From the NCBI GenBank assembly GCA_037043455.1, contig JAWPHD010010961.1:24145-88144 (forward strand): 64,000 bases of DNA, read 5' to 3'. Origin of the DNA: Cyrtodaria siliqua (lineage: Eukaryota > Mollusca > Bivalvia > Adapedonta > Hiatellidae). The position numbers were made by a program, and so were the translations under genes. Positions 15,301-24,745 of the stretch are shown here, one piece after another. The notes beneath the pieces are model-generated. The model ran no database searches and was not told the origin of the DNA. It saw nothing but the letters and a program-made list of their open reading frames with translations. Position 1 is the stretch's first letter, and the number at the start of each line of letters is the position of its first letter.

Positions 15301-18300
15301 CCGACTAGAGGATGGTTTCAGTGTATTATGTTTTGTATTATCACATAGTATTTATATGGCTGGATGATGGTTTCAGTGTAGTATGGTATCTAATATCACA
15401 TCCCTGACTTGACGAGGGTTTCAGTGCAGTAAGTTCTTTATTATCTTATACTTTACTAGAGGGTGCTATCTATGGCTTAGTGCCTCAGGTTCGATTTGAT
15501 CAAGTGCCAAACACCAGGTTTTGATCTCCCACAATATAAAACCGCTGGGAATATTTTATTTCATATCCGACATGGATTTTTATAATACACATATATTTTT
15601 GAGAGATTTAACAGAATCGAAACTCATTTTCTAGACTTATATGTTATGGTCATCTCTAACATTAAACGACAAACATATACAGCTTCATCCTTTATTAATA
15701 AACTAAATTTGTTGTTTAAACATAGCGTTACTTTAAATAAAATAATCAATTTGAATATTTTGTTTGGCGTATCTGCTGGTGTTTTAAATGACGCCGTAAC
15801 TGTTAACGGACATGACGTCAAATGGTGTCGCGAGAATTATTGATAAGAAATTGATAATCTCAACATTGCGTATTTTAATAAACCATGTTAGATATGTTAC
15901 ACGTATATTATATCCAATACCTGACAAGAGGGTGGTTTCAGTGTAGCATATTTGTTCAAGTTATTACCGAAGATCGTAATAGTTTTGTGCTCTTTCCTTA
16001 CATTGGAATTCTACTCACACCACTTCACTCGATCTCGTTTGCATGCAGGCCACCTACACACCTGGAGTAACGCGAGGACTGATTGACGTTTACCTTGACC
16101 TCCAGACATCAGGAGATACCAGTGGCGATGACTTTATTACCGACAAGCACATCGAATGTACCATCTTTGATATAATACTTGCTGGTACGTATTGATTATT
16201 TGATTTTTTCATAGATTGGGTAAACATGTTGATAACATTGTTTGGTGTAGCGACTTATACGCTTTGATACAATTATATATATCAATGTAGTATTCAAGGA
16301 TCCCACAAACACGCACAGAGACAGCTATAACGATGAATGAATCCAAGGCAAGAAATGGCATCACAAACATAAAATGGTTGACAATAGGTCTACCGCCTTG
16401 GAAAGATCAGTGGCAAAAAGGCTTCTGGGGGTTTAAACCAGCTGCACCAAACCTCGCCCTTATCATATTGCCATCCCACCCACTAAACGGGACAGTGTAA
16501 ATAAAGATATCCCCGTCAGGTTATATTCTCTTAACAAACTAGGCAGCAGTAATAGGCAATATAAGTATAACACATGAATGATCATGTATATATAATATAA
16601 ACAATTCACATAAGCCTAGAAAGTCACAAAGTACTCAGTGACTTGGCAGACACTGCAGTTTTACATCTCACTTCGATTGATGTATCTTGTATGCGAATAT
16701 ATTATGGATATGAAATGTAAGCATCGTCGTAACAATTATCAATTAGTTATGCATGTGGGCATTGCCTTCACAATCAGTTATGCATGTGGGCATTGCGTTC
16801 ACGTTGGCGTAATTTCTTATTATAATTGGCTGGCTGTGCGTTGGTAATTGCCTTCACATTCGCGTACTTTCTTACCAGCATGGGCGTGATGGACTTGGAC
16901 AGGAAGCAGGGCTCAAAATGGTTTTGTGAATGGTATTCCGGTGAACAGTTGACAATGGTATGTTAGGATGTTAGTTGAGTACAATTCGCAGGTAGTATTA
17001 AATAATATGCTTGCGTAGAGAGTCGATCCACTTAAGAAGCAGTGCCCCGTTTTATTAAACATCTTACGATAAGGCTCAAATTTTAAAACTGTTCACATGT
17101 TTGCACCTAAGCATTCAATGTAGAAAAGTATGTGTGCATTATGTCAAATCACTTTTTTTCAGATTACATTGTTGATAAACTTAATAAAATATGATTTTTC
17201 AGATTACATTGTTGATAAACTTAATAAAATATTGGTATGTGTTTCGGTGATTTCCAGTTTTTAGTATTCGTGTTATTTTCAAAAAACCTGGGCGACCGAT
17301 TATAAAAGTTGAGTAGTGTTTAAGAAAATGAAATGGAATCGCGTTCATTTGTGAATTGTAAATCAAAGTAAAGACTTTAAGAAATTGACTTACGATCAAA
17401 GTTGTCGTAAGTTGTTTCATAAAAACGGTCCCAGGTGATTTGCACTATTTTTGCGAGGTGAGATTAGTCGTATTATTTTTAGGAGATTATAATTAAATTG
17501 ATTTTTGAATATTTTTTTAATGGTTTTAATGTTTTTATTATGCTCGAATTTAGTCAATTTTGTTTGTGTAAAACGAAAATGCATCTATGATATTTTTCAA
17601 AAACAAAACAAATAGTTTGTGATAGTTTTTATCGTTCAAATGTTTCGACTTTAAATCTCTCTACAGAGAACAAAGATGCATAAATGAACTTTACAGTTTC
17701 AATAAGCCTCCGAGGACTCTTAAGTAAAGACAAATAATAATTTACTAAAAATAAAAACATTTTTTTTGGCAGACAGTCAAACAAAAGTATATATAATTTG
17801 ATATAAAGTTGAGACGATACCATTTACAAGTTTATCAGCACGCTTTCATTTCTTCTTCCATTAAAGTGCATTGTCGCACTGTGGTGAACTATATACATTC
17901 GCGAAGGAAGTTTCTTTGTACAGATTAAACACACAGTGACCGCTTTATAGCATAGGGACATAAGCGCCGATGTGAAACCTGAATACGTCAATGGATGGCA
18001 CTGAGATGGCAACGGCTGTAAGGAGTTCCACAAACGGACGCCTGAGGTAAAGAAGGTGAAGAAGGACACTTATAAGCGTTGACAGAGCAGATTGGTACAA
18101 GCTATCAGTTGGTATACCTCGGCTGGAATACGATACATTACAGCAGGACTCAATACGATACATTACAGCAGGAATCACGATCCGGTACATCATGGTGGTA
18201 TTGCTCTGATGAAGTCGGGCTTGTAGCTCTTATCAACCAAGGTATTGCAGCATGGTGGTGATGCTGCTGGTTCGGCGGTAGTCATTATGGCAGAACATAG

Positions 18301-21300
18301 CAGGTCGACATTCGGCTGATTCCAGTTCAGTTTGGTTGAGTTTGTTTTGGTGTATGAGTCCCATACCCCAGTTGTGGTCGAATGAGCGTCTTATAACACG
18401 CAGCCTTGATGTATTTTGGGCACGTTGCAATGTTTCTTCGTAGGAAAGTCGTAGTCTGGTTTGCCCTTTTGGTTACCATGTGTATGTGGCTGTTCCTGGA
18501 CAGTGTATTGTCGATGGTGACACCAAGGTACTTGGCTTTGATGGTCTCGTTCAGGGTTTGGTTATGGAGGGAGTATATGTTGATGACATTTCGCCTGGTA
18601 ATTTTAGTATTTAAATAAATGAGTGTTAAAACGTTAAACGTTAAAATGACTTTTCATGTACAAATAATTGAAGACATAAGTACGTTGATTTAAGCATGGC
18701 GTTATACGTATTTGTAATGAACGTTTATATTTCAGGGATATCAACGTCACATATTACTCTTTGTGGGTATTTTCTCATGCTGCTACACCATCCCGAGGTT
18801 CAAGACAAGATACATCATGAGGTAGAGAGCTGTTCCCACGGAGATGAGCCAGCACATGCGTTTAATCGAAACCAGTTTCCGTTCATCAATGCGACAGTAT
18901 ATGAATTGTTTCGATATATGACGCCAGTACCGTTTGCTGTCCCTCATGTCTGTCAAGAGGACGTTCTATTCGAAGGATATGACATACAGAAGAATTCACT
19001 TGTAATATATACATATATATTTGTATACACTAATACTATACACGCGTAATATATACATATATATTTGTATACACTAATACTATACACGCGTAATATATAC
19101 ATATATATTTGTATACACTAATACTATACACGCGTAATATATACATATATATTTGTATACACTAATACTATACACGCGTAATATATACATATATATTTGT
19201 ATACACTAATACTATACACGCGTAATATATACATTTATTGTATACTTTCATATTGTCCCGTTTAGTTTGCATTGAGCTAAGCGTGCAATATTCTACGATA
19301 TTGCACGCATTGATATTGCACTAATACTATACACGCGTAATATATACATATATATTTGTATACACTAATACTATACACGCGTAATATAAGAAGCAGTAGA
19401 CTACATCACCGACAAAGTAGAATTTGTTCAAAGAAAAACTGAAAACTTTGTCTGATTATAACTATCAACGTGTGGTTACTTTAACGTTAAATAAACCTAA
19501 ATGGTCAACCCTAGAATACAGAAGGGAAAATACCGCTTTATACCTTTTGATTTTACAAAATTCAAAATATGACGTCACAAACACAATAGGGCTACCGGAA
19601 AGGTCAGTGGCACAAAAGGCCGCTGGGGGTTTAAACAAGGTTATAGGGCCTACCAAATAAAACAGTGTAAATAAAGAAATCCCCGCCATGAACTAGTCTC
19701 TAACCAACAAGGCAGCATTAATAGGCAATATAAGTAAAACACTAAGATGCTCGTGTATATATAAATAAAAAACAACAACAATAGCCTAGAAAGCCACACA
19801 GAATGTACTCAATGACTTGGCAGAAGCCATGATGTTTGAACACATTTATGACGTAGAGGCTTACAGCAATTTTATATTTGTATGGGAGTTGATTATGCAC
19901 ATTTGAATGCACACTTCTTTGTTTGAGTTAGGCACACAATTTCGATATACCGATGTTTCTAAGGCATTTTTTGGCAATAATATTAGTTGTATATTATGAA
20001 TATCAATATCGATGCAATCTCCACGCAGAGTTATCGTTCCTTGCACTCACATATACCTCTGCTAACTACTGAATTACAAGATTTTGGTAAAACCAGTTAA
20101 ATTGGATTTCTTTTGCCTGAAATATATTTATTCCGTGTGTAAATACAATTTTCAGAATATCTGTAAATTAGATGCTGCAAGATTTGAAATAATGCATGAA
20201 AACAATTTAGTTTTAATCTGGACTATTTTACTACCAAAATAATACGTACTTAGGTCTCCTCAATCGATACGCATAGCTAATCATTTCAAACTGAGCTCGA
20301 TAGCAGAAAATTACTGGAAAAAAAACTCATAGAAAAACAATTTGAAAATGTTGAATATAGGTCTATATTTTATCTTTGCGGATAACACAAAAGGATTTAT
20401 TATAAACATCGTCATGACTTTTTTGATTAATCACGTGACCTAACCGTTCGCCCTATCTACTTTGAAGTTGAGAGAGTCCATGTCATGGCTCTGGGTAGAT
20501 ATTGATATCAATGTTGTATATTACAAATATCAATGATGTACACTATTATTGAACACCATGATACATTATACTCGAGTTTCATGTCTTAACAAATATAATG
20601 CAATAATACTTTCATTTCAGCTGTTACCAAACATATGGCACGTACACCATGATATAAAGGTCTGGGATAAACCATTTGAGTTTATTCCCGAGAGATTTCT
20701 TGATGACAACGGTAAACTGATTCCTTCCGAGCACGAAACTATGAAGAGGTAACTATAAGTTTGGGTTAATATAACTTTTCAACATGATTATTCGCTGCCG
20801 TTCCTGCAGCGACTCGTATTGTTTTCATAATTGCACATGGTAAGGTAGCAATGAACAGTTTCTTTGAGCTTCTAGCACATCGTGCTACAAAGGTAAATAT
20901 GTAATCAATATGTAACGCATGTCAAGGATTTGACCTTGATTCAAAATGTTTGTGTATTCTTGATATCGTTGCATTTTACATTATAGGCTAAATGTCAAAA
21001 CGGACGTTGGGCCTCTGATGAAGCGTTTAACGAAGCTAAGACTTATATCGCCAAATATGTTATAACATTATGTATTTGTGAAATAGTGTAATAGTTGTTT
21101 TTTGGCGTTTTTATGATGGTATCGGTTGGCTTTATGCATTTCAAGCTATAGTTGCACTTACATGTGTAGTTTATATAATGTGTTATATAGTAATTCATTC
21201 ATTTCATTCTTACTTTAAACATATTGTATTGCTTTTCTTCTATATACAAGCAAAGGGTTAGGCCACCGGTTCTTTCAACATTAATAAAGGCCCATCCCAA

Positions 21301-24300
21301 CAGTATTGTAATTATAATTAACATCAAATATTCAAATACATTTTTCGGTGAGCAAAAAGAAGTAAAATAAGGAAAGGAGTAAGCAGAATACAGTTCCAGG
21401 AAATATACAACCAAGAATGAATGAATGATGCTGTGTTTGTAGGGTCCTGCCCTGATCGGATGTCATAATAGTGTATATAACCTCTAGTCGTTATCATTGT
21501 TATATACACTATTATGACACCAGCTCAGGGCAGGACCCTACAATCATAATTCATGTCAATCCGCTATTTTGTTTATATAAATAATGCAATTATATCAAAA
21601 CGATAGTATTTTTATATAATGTATTTATATCAATCCGGTATTGAATTTATCGGATTGATATTCATAAGGAATTTATAACAATCTGATATTGCATTTTATA
21701 TAAATTCGTACTTCTTTGTATTGGCTTTTATACTGAATGTATATCCATCCGATAATGTATGTTACATAATGTGTTTAGACATAGCATACTATCCATCCGA
21801 TGTGTGTTATATACTGTGTTTAGACATAGCATACTATCGATAAGATAGTTTGTGTTATGTAATGTGTTTAGACATAGCATACTATCGATACGATATTGCG
21901 TCACTTATATGAAGGTGATTGCCTCAAATTAAGTTAAAACAGTATGTTGGACATCACCAAAATGTACCAAAATAGGTCAAAATGGCGAAAAAACAAAACG
22001 GCCGCCAAATTCAAATTTCATTTCAATCTATGTAAGATTACCGACTTTAAATGACAATAAATATACTTTTTCTTTATTTTATTTTGTCCAACATACTTTT
22101 TTAACTTAAAGGGAGTACATCAGGATTTTTCTAGAAATATCTTACATTATAAAAACGTTCCAATTCATGATAAAACACTTATATCCATCAAAATATGATG
22201 TTCGAACCATATTGTTAAGGTTTAAACTTCAAATACACCATATAGCTAGGACGGAATCGGTAATAAATGCTGAAATTAACCCTGGTGCGTAACCTAGGAT
22301 AGCATGTATTACTGTACAGAATGAATTTCCTTGTTACTAAGGGGTCATTTTGAGGATCATTCATTATGTTTAGGCGCTTTAAATAGAAAATATCATTATT
22401 TCTCAATTTTAAGTCGGACCCCTAGACCCCTTTGAAAAGCCTGATGTACTCCCTTTAATGTGAGGGTGCTAAATCAAAAAACATATGTTGGACATCACCA
22501 AAATATCTCAAAATAGGACAAAATGGCGAAAAAAACAAAATGTCAGCCAAATTCAAATTGTATTGCAAACTATATAAGATTAACGACTTTAAATGGCAAT
22601 AATTATACTACTTCTCTTGTCAGAAAAGTTCAGCTCCTTACCTAAAACCACGAAGTCCAATTATTCAGCACTTCAAGTAATGATTAATCCTTATTTCCAA
22701 TAGTTAGCATTCAAAATGGTAGGAGTAAACGAAGTTGTGTTAATGCCTGTTTTTACTTAATTTTGTGACATGCAAACGTTCTGTTTCATAATACAATCAT
22801 TCTAAATCTATGTTGTATTACTATGGTGCTAGTAAAATGAAAAGTTTTTAAAGCAATTTTCTATCCCTAATTCTTATTATATTCCCGAGTTCATACATTC
22901 TGACACAAACAACACTATTGTCACATTTGCATAAATCTGTGCAAGGTAGTTTTGCCGTCTTACACATACATCGCAATGTTCTGCATCCAGTTAAACACTG
23001 ACATGAAATCATTTCAAGACAAGCTTGCTTTATAGGGTCACGGGTCATCAATATAGGTTCCGGTGAATTGTTTACAAGTTTCCAGCCCATTTCCAATGGT
23101 TGTGGCAAATTATGTATTGCGACATTTGCTAATTCCCACACTGCCGCCTGATAATGTGCTCGTTTTATATGGAAAAGGCACGCGTCGCTTGTTGGTGGCT
23201 TTTGATTTACAAACCATGATATTACGGACCTCGTCAACACAGTTGATTTGTTGTCCATACAATCTAAATATAAACCTTTCGCAGTTACATACTTTTTCAT
23301 GAGTCAATTCTCCTTCTCCAAGACCATCTAGTAATGTAGAGTTTGCCTTAAATACATTAAAGGCTGATTTCTTTGAATTACCATGAAAGTACGAAGTTGT
23401 ATTACTGCCGGTCAGAGCATGAAACGCTATCAAATTACGCATTGCGTTCTCATTTGTCAAGTTTATTTCCAAAACCTTTTTAAGATTGACGTTTTTCGGT
23501 TTCTTTAAGGTACCTTCAACCATCCATACAATTGCATTAATTTCAATTGAATGAGATAACATGAGGAGCAAAAGTATGTCTGTGTCTCTAGCTGAAATAA
23601 CTATTGTAGTGCAATCAGACATTCTACTGCAATGAATAGCATGTAGAATACGTTTCGTGTCAGCTTCTTCATGCTTAGCTTTCAAAGAACGCCCATCCAA
23701 GTCAGAAGTATTACTCTCAACTGCATCTTCCTAGCTAAACCCGCCCCCTAGAACTACTGTCTTCGTTAATGGCGATTATATGATGAACTCTTCCGAAAGG
23801 AAACTAGCCAAATCTGTTTTTGTTTTCAAAAAGAGCAAAGAAGTTTAGGAGGCGTGAGAGGTGTTTCACCTTTTATACAAGCTCCGTTTACTTTCAGTGT
23901 AACAAGAAACGTCAATATTCGCTCATATTGACGTGTAGTAAAGTCATATTGGGTGTGTAATGTATACTTGTTCGTGATTGGTGCAATTGTCTGTTCATGT
24001 CAAAGAAAGTATGTCACGTGATGTAAACAATGCTGATTTCATTGTGAAAAATCCTAGATGTAACGACAATATGTTTATTTCAAATAAATCTTTGTGGTGC
24101 AAATTAAATATTACAACATATTTTATTGTTCTAATTTAAAAAAGCGTATACAATAAAAAGGTTATTAGATTTCTATTGGGATATATGCACTCGTCCTTTC
24201 GCGCATACATATTGCGCTCCTAAAGTCGCGCAATTTTAAATACGCGAAAGAACTCGTGCATCTATACCAATACAAATATAGTAACCTATACATATTACCT

Positions 24301-24655
24301 CTCATAAACGGACTCATTCAAACTGAGTCTGCTACTTTTCAATTTTATTCGGATCGTTGCTTCCAAATAATCCACTATCAGGATTTATTATACATGTATT
24401 AACTACATAATTCTGTAAAAGTATTTAATTTCTTTTTACAGTTGGATTCCATTTTGTCTCGGCAAACGAAAGTGTCCAGCGGAAACATTTGGAAAATCCA
24501 GAATACTTCTATATATAATAACGCTGCTGAAGAAGTTCAAGTTTCTACCTCCGGCAGGGGATGTTTTACCAGAGTGTGATCCGAGGACATATAGAGTCGG
24601 CGCTGTTGTGAAGACGCCCGAGTACAAGTGTCGCATCGTACGCAGAGAAGCATAA
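240..24655 (+). CDS. Cytochrome P450, CYP2-clan type, 3' part of gene (six exons)
   Basis: Haem-thiolate monooxygenase, probably on the ER membrane; substrate unknown. Exons 240-394, 14419-14634, 16049-16184, 18736-19001, 20621-20748 and 24442-24655 have canonical acceptors and donors. Their phases match at every junction and give about 370 residues; P450s are usually near 500, so roughly 130 N-terminal residues, including the membrane anchor, lie upstream of the window. Visible motifs in order: I-helix AGISTS, K-helix ELFR (ExxR), PERF, and the haem loop PFCLGKRKC with the ligand Cys codon at 24473-24475. The C-terminal extension ends at TAA 24653-24655. The GYDIQK..LLPNIW..HHD block resembles CYP1/CYP17/CYP2 proteins, but I cannot assign a subfamily. 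Unusual: the acidic residue normally before the I-helix threonine is Ser, and the first visible intron is 14 kb. No frame break is seen, so it is probably functional. Confidence 0.9.
1137..2895. repeat. Dispersed repeat R1 (GTAGCGACTACT family), internally tandem
   Basis: Blocks of roughly 330-400 bp recur with GTAGCGACTACT, AACATGGCTGCCAG and AAGATGGCCGCCA. The ends carry inverted AGCTC(G/T)ACTGAT words, and the right end reads CAGTAGAGCTTCAAAGTC. A second copy is at 13060-13595 with the same right end. It is a non-coding, probably mobile-derived repeat in P450 intron sequence. Confidence 0.75.
2921..3045 (+). repeat. Fragment of MITE family D
   Basis: TTTAAAGTCCCTATATCGCC and the downstream ATAGACACATTATA resemble the left part of the elements at 10140 and 39614. 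Only the left 120 bp or so is present; it is truncated by the palindromes at 3041. Confidence 0.55.
3041..3290. repeat. Three-part palindrome cluster (A-B-A')
   Basis: Two direct copies (3041-3120 and 3212-3296) of an imperfect 80-bp palindrome centred on CCCGAGG flank a different palindrome at 3125-3205. The middle stem pairs GCATGAGTCTTGCACGTGTAC with its complement near 3179-3200, and its loop contains GCACTCGCTCTT. Stems are unrelated between A and B. Confidence 0.75.
3607..3905 (-). mobile_element. SINE family A, truncated copy
   Basis: It matches the fuller copy at 34493-34822 from the TTGTTTAACGGCTCAT tail to the B-box-like GGATTGAACCC (read on the minus strand). The tRNA-like head is cut at CCGCCGC, so the A box is missing. 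It abuts the 28-bp minisatellite. Confidence 0.75.
3906..4420. repeat. 28-bp minisatellite
   Basis: About 18 copies of a unit built on GAAATAGGGACCCCTTGGAA plus ACAACAAT. Because 28 is not a multiple of 3 and the unit lacks stops on the minus strand, all three minus frames stay open. Those ORFs are artefacts of the array. Confidence 0.9.
4500..5530. repeat. Dispersed repeat with recurring TGCAATACAGAGTTA
   Basis: AAATGCAATACAGAGTTA..GGAACATGTGTCTACTAG recurs three or more times at irregular spacing. No coding signal is seen. A related motif set occurs at 34200-35030. Confidence 0.5.
5925..6125 (+). pseudogene. LINE reverse-transcriptase remnant
   Basis: In one frame KAFDSVERYDLLHELL matches RT motif A of non-LTR retrotransposons. 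After an internal stop and a frame change, GGVGQGEDLSPLLF matches the motif B region (GVxQGxxLSPxLF). About 65 residues remain; it is a dead fragment in P450 intron sequence. Confidence 0.65.
6126..7520. repeat. Dispersed repeats (GTGGTACATCGCAACGTGAC and GGCGCTACTCCTCCTAAA types)
   Basis: Two sub-blocks, 6120-6660 and 6820-7520, consist of near-repeats of about 120-240 bp. The first repeats GTTGTATCTTGAGTGGTACATC; the second repeats GTCGGCGCTACTCCTCCTAAA. No ORF in them looks coding. Confidence 0.6.
7648..7684. repeat. Poly-C tract
   Basis: A run of C interrupted by single A residues. It is low complexity and a likely length-error site in assembly. Confidence 0.9.
8640..9690. repeat. 25-bp minisatellite, about 40 copies
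   Basis: The unit is ACATGTTTCAACATATACAC plus ACCGC, alternating with a variant containing GCATGTATAC. All three plus frames are open through most of it because the unit has no stops. The left edge (TAAAGTTCCTGTCCAACC) is the start of a family D element, so the array apparently grew from that element's ACATGT-rich region. Confidence 0.9.
9790..9947 (-). mobile_element. SINE family B (tRNA-like head), minus strand
   Basis: Read on the minus strand, TGGTCTAGTGGTAGAGC is a good pol III A box and GGGTTCCATCCC a B box. The anticodon-loop position reads CAT. The body with ACTGGTTCTCCAGGAAGAC is shared with 60975-61130, which shows it is a dispersed SINE rather than a tRNA gene. Confidence 0.7.
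10140..10505 (+). mobile_element. MITE family D
   Basis: It starts TTAAAGTAATTATCCCGCCATC. Internal landmarks are ATTTTGAGAATCC..TATAGACACA and ACCTGAACACCTGGATAGAG, shared with 39614-39948 and, inverted, with 38366-38645. The copies have no coding capacity. Confidence 0.65.
10506..11629. other. Intron sequence without recognisable features
   Basis: No gene, strong tandem repeat or tRNA-like motif is seen. There is a T-run near 11000 and a short imperfect repeat of CCCATCCCAGCTG(G) near 11185-11232. Confidence 0.5.
11630..12830. repeat. Dispersed repeat R2 (CTTCACAGGAAGTATCAGTATGA)
   Basis: Four to five imperfect units of about 170 bp repeat AAACTTCACAGGAAGTATCA and CTCCTCCTACATTTTTCATC. 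It is related in style to the 6820-7520 block and is non-coding. Confidence 0.6.
13060..13595. repeat. Dispersed repeat R1, second copy
   Basis: It shares GTAGCGACTACTTCTTGAAA, GCTGCCAGTGGCCATC and the terminal CAGTAGAGCTTCAAGGTC with the 1137-2895 repeat. Confidence 0.7.
13768..14090. repeat. 43-bp minisatellite, about 7 copies
   Basis: The unit contains AAACTCGGGAATTTCCGCTC followed by CTGTATATACTAAAGGAATAAAG. Some copies are internally shortened. It lies about 330 bp before the second P450 exon. Confidence 0.85.
14419..14634 (+). CDS. P450 exon (F-G region)
   Basis: The acceptor TTATTTAG ends at 14418 and the donor GTAAGT starts at 14635. It has 72 codons in phase 0, from LSGELPDE to EQYLWKAK. 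The join from ...VVSIL reads smoothly. An alternative AG at 14422-14423 would break the phase. The PWLRF segment is typical of the F-G region in CYP2-clan proteins. Confidence 0.85.
14968..15003 (+). promoter_or_regulatory. Paired CRE-like sites upstream of palindrome
   Basis: TGACGTCA at 14968-14975 and CGACGTCACGTG at about 14993-15004. They lie 110-150 bp before the palindrome at 15115, with a TAAATAAA word between them. Function is inferred only from motifs. Confidence 0.4.
15115..15220. repeat. Palindrome with same-strand CTCG pair
   Basis: TTCTTGACAGGGAACATGGG pairs with its complement ending at 15220. The centre reads CCCTCGCCTGACGGCTCGGG, so CTCG occurs on the plus strand in both arms where a perfect palindrome would need CGAG in one. 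The left arm has an extra 15 bases or so. Confidence 0.8.
15245..15440. repeat. Degenerate tandem repeat (CCCGACTAGAGGATGGTTTC)
   Basis: Four imperfect copies of about 55-70 bp around GATGGTTTCAGTGTA, with a further stray copy near 15922. Confidence 0.7.
16049..16184 (+). CDS. P450 exon (H helix to start of I helix)
   Basis: The acceptor GCATGCAG ends at 16048 and the donor GTACGT starts at 16185. It has 45 codons plus one base, from ATYTPGVTRG to FDIILA. The split Gly codon is completed by the next exon, placing the intron inside the I-helix signature. Confidence 0.85.
16360..16665. repeat. Dispersed repeat G, copy 1
   Basis: GATCAGTGGCAAAAAGGC, TGGGGGTTTAAAC, ACAGTGTAAATAAAGA and CTCAGTGACTTGGCAGA occur in the same order as at 19555-19810. 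It is a repeat in P450 intron 3. Confidence 0.7.
17930..18610 (-). pseudogene. LINE reverse-transcriptase C-terminal remnant
   Basis: The minus frames give KYIKAACYKTLIRPQLGYGT, then CHNDYRRTSSITTML, then FFTSGVRLWNSLQPLP. This is the usual order at the C-terminus of Jockey/CR1/RTE-style LINE polyproteins. Several frame changes separate the pieces, so it is inactive. It is antisense within P450 intron 3. Confidence 0.7.
18736..19001 (+). CDS. P450 exon (I, J and K helices, ExxR)
   Basis: The acceptor ATATTTCAG ends at 18735 and the donor GTAATA starts at 19002. After two bases of the split Gly codon come 88 codons with ISTSHITL, HHPEVQDKIHHEVE (J-K) and the ELFR motif of the K helix, ending KNSL. 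The donor coincides with the first base of a 44-bp minisatellite. Confidence 0.88.
19002..19395. repeat. 44-bp minisatellite beginning at the P450 exon 4 splice donor
   Basis: Units start at 19002, 19046, 19090, 19134 and 19178, each reading GTAATATATACATATATATT then TGTATACACTAATACTATACACGC. A degenerate stretch follows, and then part of the array resumes at 19321. The first base of unit 1 is the first base of the intron. Confidence 0.9.
19555..19810. repeat. Dispersed repeat G, copy 2
   Basis: It shares GGTCAGTGGCACAAAAGGC, GGGGGTTTAAAC and AATGACTTGGCAGA with 16360-16665. A TGACGTCA word lies at 19570 near its left edge. Confidence 0.7.
20621..20748 (+). CDS. P450 exon (PERF region)
   Basis: The acceptor TTTCATTTCAG ends at 20620 and the donor GTAACT starts at 20749. 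It has 42 codons plus two bases, from LLPNIWHVHHD to FIPERFLDD. The Arg of PERF completes the E-R-R triad with ELFR in the previous exon. Confidence 0.88.
20790..20990. repeat. Dispersed repeat E, fragment
   Basis: ATTCGCTGCCGTTCCTGCAGC, TTGCACATGGTAAGGTAG and AATCAATATGTAA are shared with 35945-36290/37690-38100 and 62025-62815. Confidence 0.65.
21437..21543. repeat. Long palindrome, 45-bp arms
   Basis: TTGTAGGGTCCTGCCCTGA..TGTCATAATAGTGTATATAAC pairs with its complement with about four mismatches. The loop is CTCTAGTCGTTATCATT. No CRE-like motif precedes it, and it lacks the symmetric CTCG pair. Confidence 0.85.
21590..21900. repeat. Short degenerate tandem repeats
   Basis: TATCAATCCGGTATTG-like units are followed by three copies of about 55 bp with GTGTTTAGACATAGCATACTATC. 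Confidence 0.7.
21925..22620. repeat. Pair of 135-bp direct repeats (21940-22075 and 22472-22607)
   Basis: Both copies contain ATGTTGGACATCACCAAAAT, CAAAATGGCGAAAAAA and GACTTTAAATG(A/G)CAATAA. The 400 bp between them shows no feature I recognise. Confidence 0.7.
22848..23712 (-). pseudogene. Pseudogene of a PIN-like plus CXC-domain protein family
   Basis: The minus strand reads HEEADTKRILHA, SARDTDILLLLML and AFHALTGSNTTSYFHG, then after a frame change PPTSDACLFHIKRAHYQAAVW and a Cys-rich segment CQCLTGCRTLRCMCK..CTDLCKC resembling a tesmin/TSO1-type CXC module. I recognise this architecture as a multicopy invertebrate family of unknown role, often near mobile DNA. The first part occupies 23110-23700 and the second 22848-23300, so a single frameshift lies near 23200. 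It has no ATG start and no introns. It sits antisense in P450 intron 5 and is most likely a dead copy. Confidence 0.65.
24160..24286. repeat. Palindrome with same-strand CTCG pair
   Basis: Arms of about 55-60 bp from GGTTATTAGATTT to AAATATAGTAACC. The left arm reads GCACTCGTCCTTTCGCG and the right CGCGAAAGAACTCGTGC, so ACTCGT stays on the plus strand in both. TGACGTG (about 23930) and CACGTGATG (about 24014) lie upstream, with AATAAAAAG just before the left arm. Confidence 0.8.
24305..24400. repeat. Small dispersed repeat with ACTCA...TGAGT hairpin
   Basis: AAACGGACTCATTCAAACTGAGTCTGCTA is related to 57180-57220 (AACAGTCTCAATCAAACCGAGACTG). Confidence 0.5.
24442..24655 (+). CDS. P450 terminal exon (haem-binding loop)
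   Basis: The acceptor TCTTTTTACAG ends at 24441. The first base completes an AGT Ser codon. The reading then gives WIPFCLGKRKCPAETFGKSR, matching FxxGxRxC with Pro-Ala-Glu after the cysteine, followed by a hydrophobic L helix and a basic tail ending RREA-stop. Confidence 0.9.
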
Positions 24656-24739
24656 CTATCGTAACACAATTATTAACTGTTTTTTGTTCAGAACATGAAC
24701 CAATGGGATTTCCGAAAGATCTGTTGACATTCACAGCAA

Positions 24740-24745
24740 AATAAA
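24740..24745 (+). terminator. Polyadenylation signal of the P450 gene
   Basis: AATAAA lies about 85 bases after the P450 stop codon; a second AATAAA-like word follows near 24763. This gives a short 3' UTR. Confidence 0.65.

Noticed and set aside
21437..21543. Palindrome at 21.4 kb as a member of the CTCG family
   Set aside because: Arms are long and clean, but there is no symmetric CTCG pair and no CRE upstream; kept separate from the family.
22848..23700. Functional host gene for the CXC protein
   Set aside because: Frame change in the middle and no ATG-initiated complete ORF.
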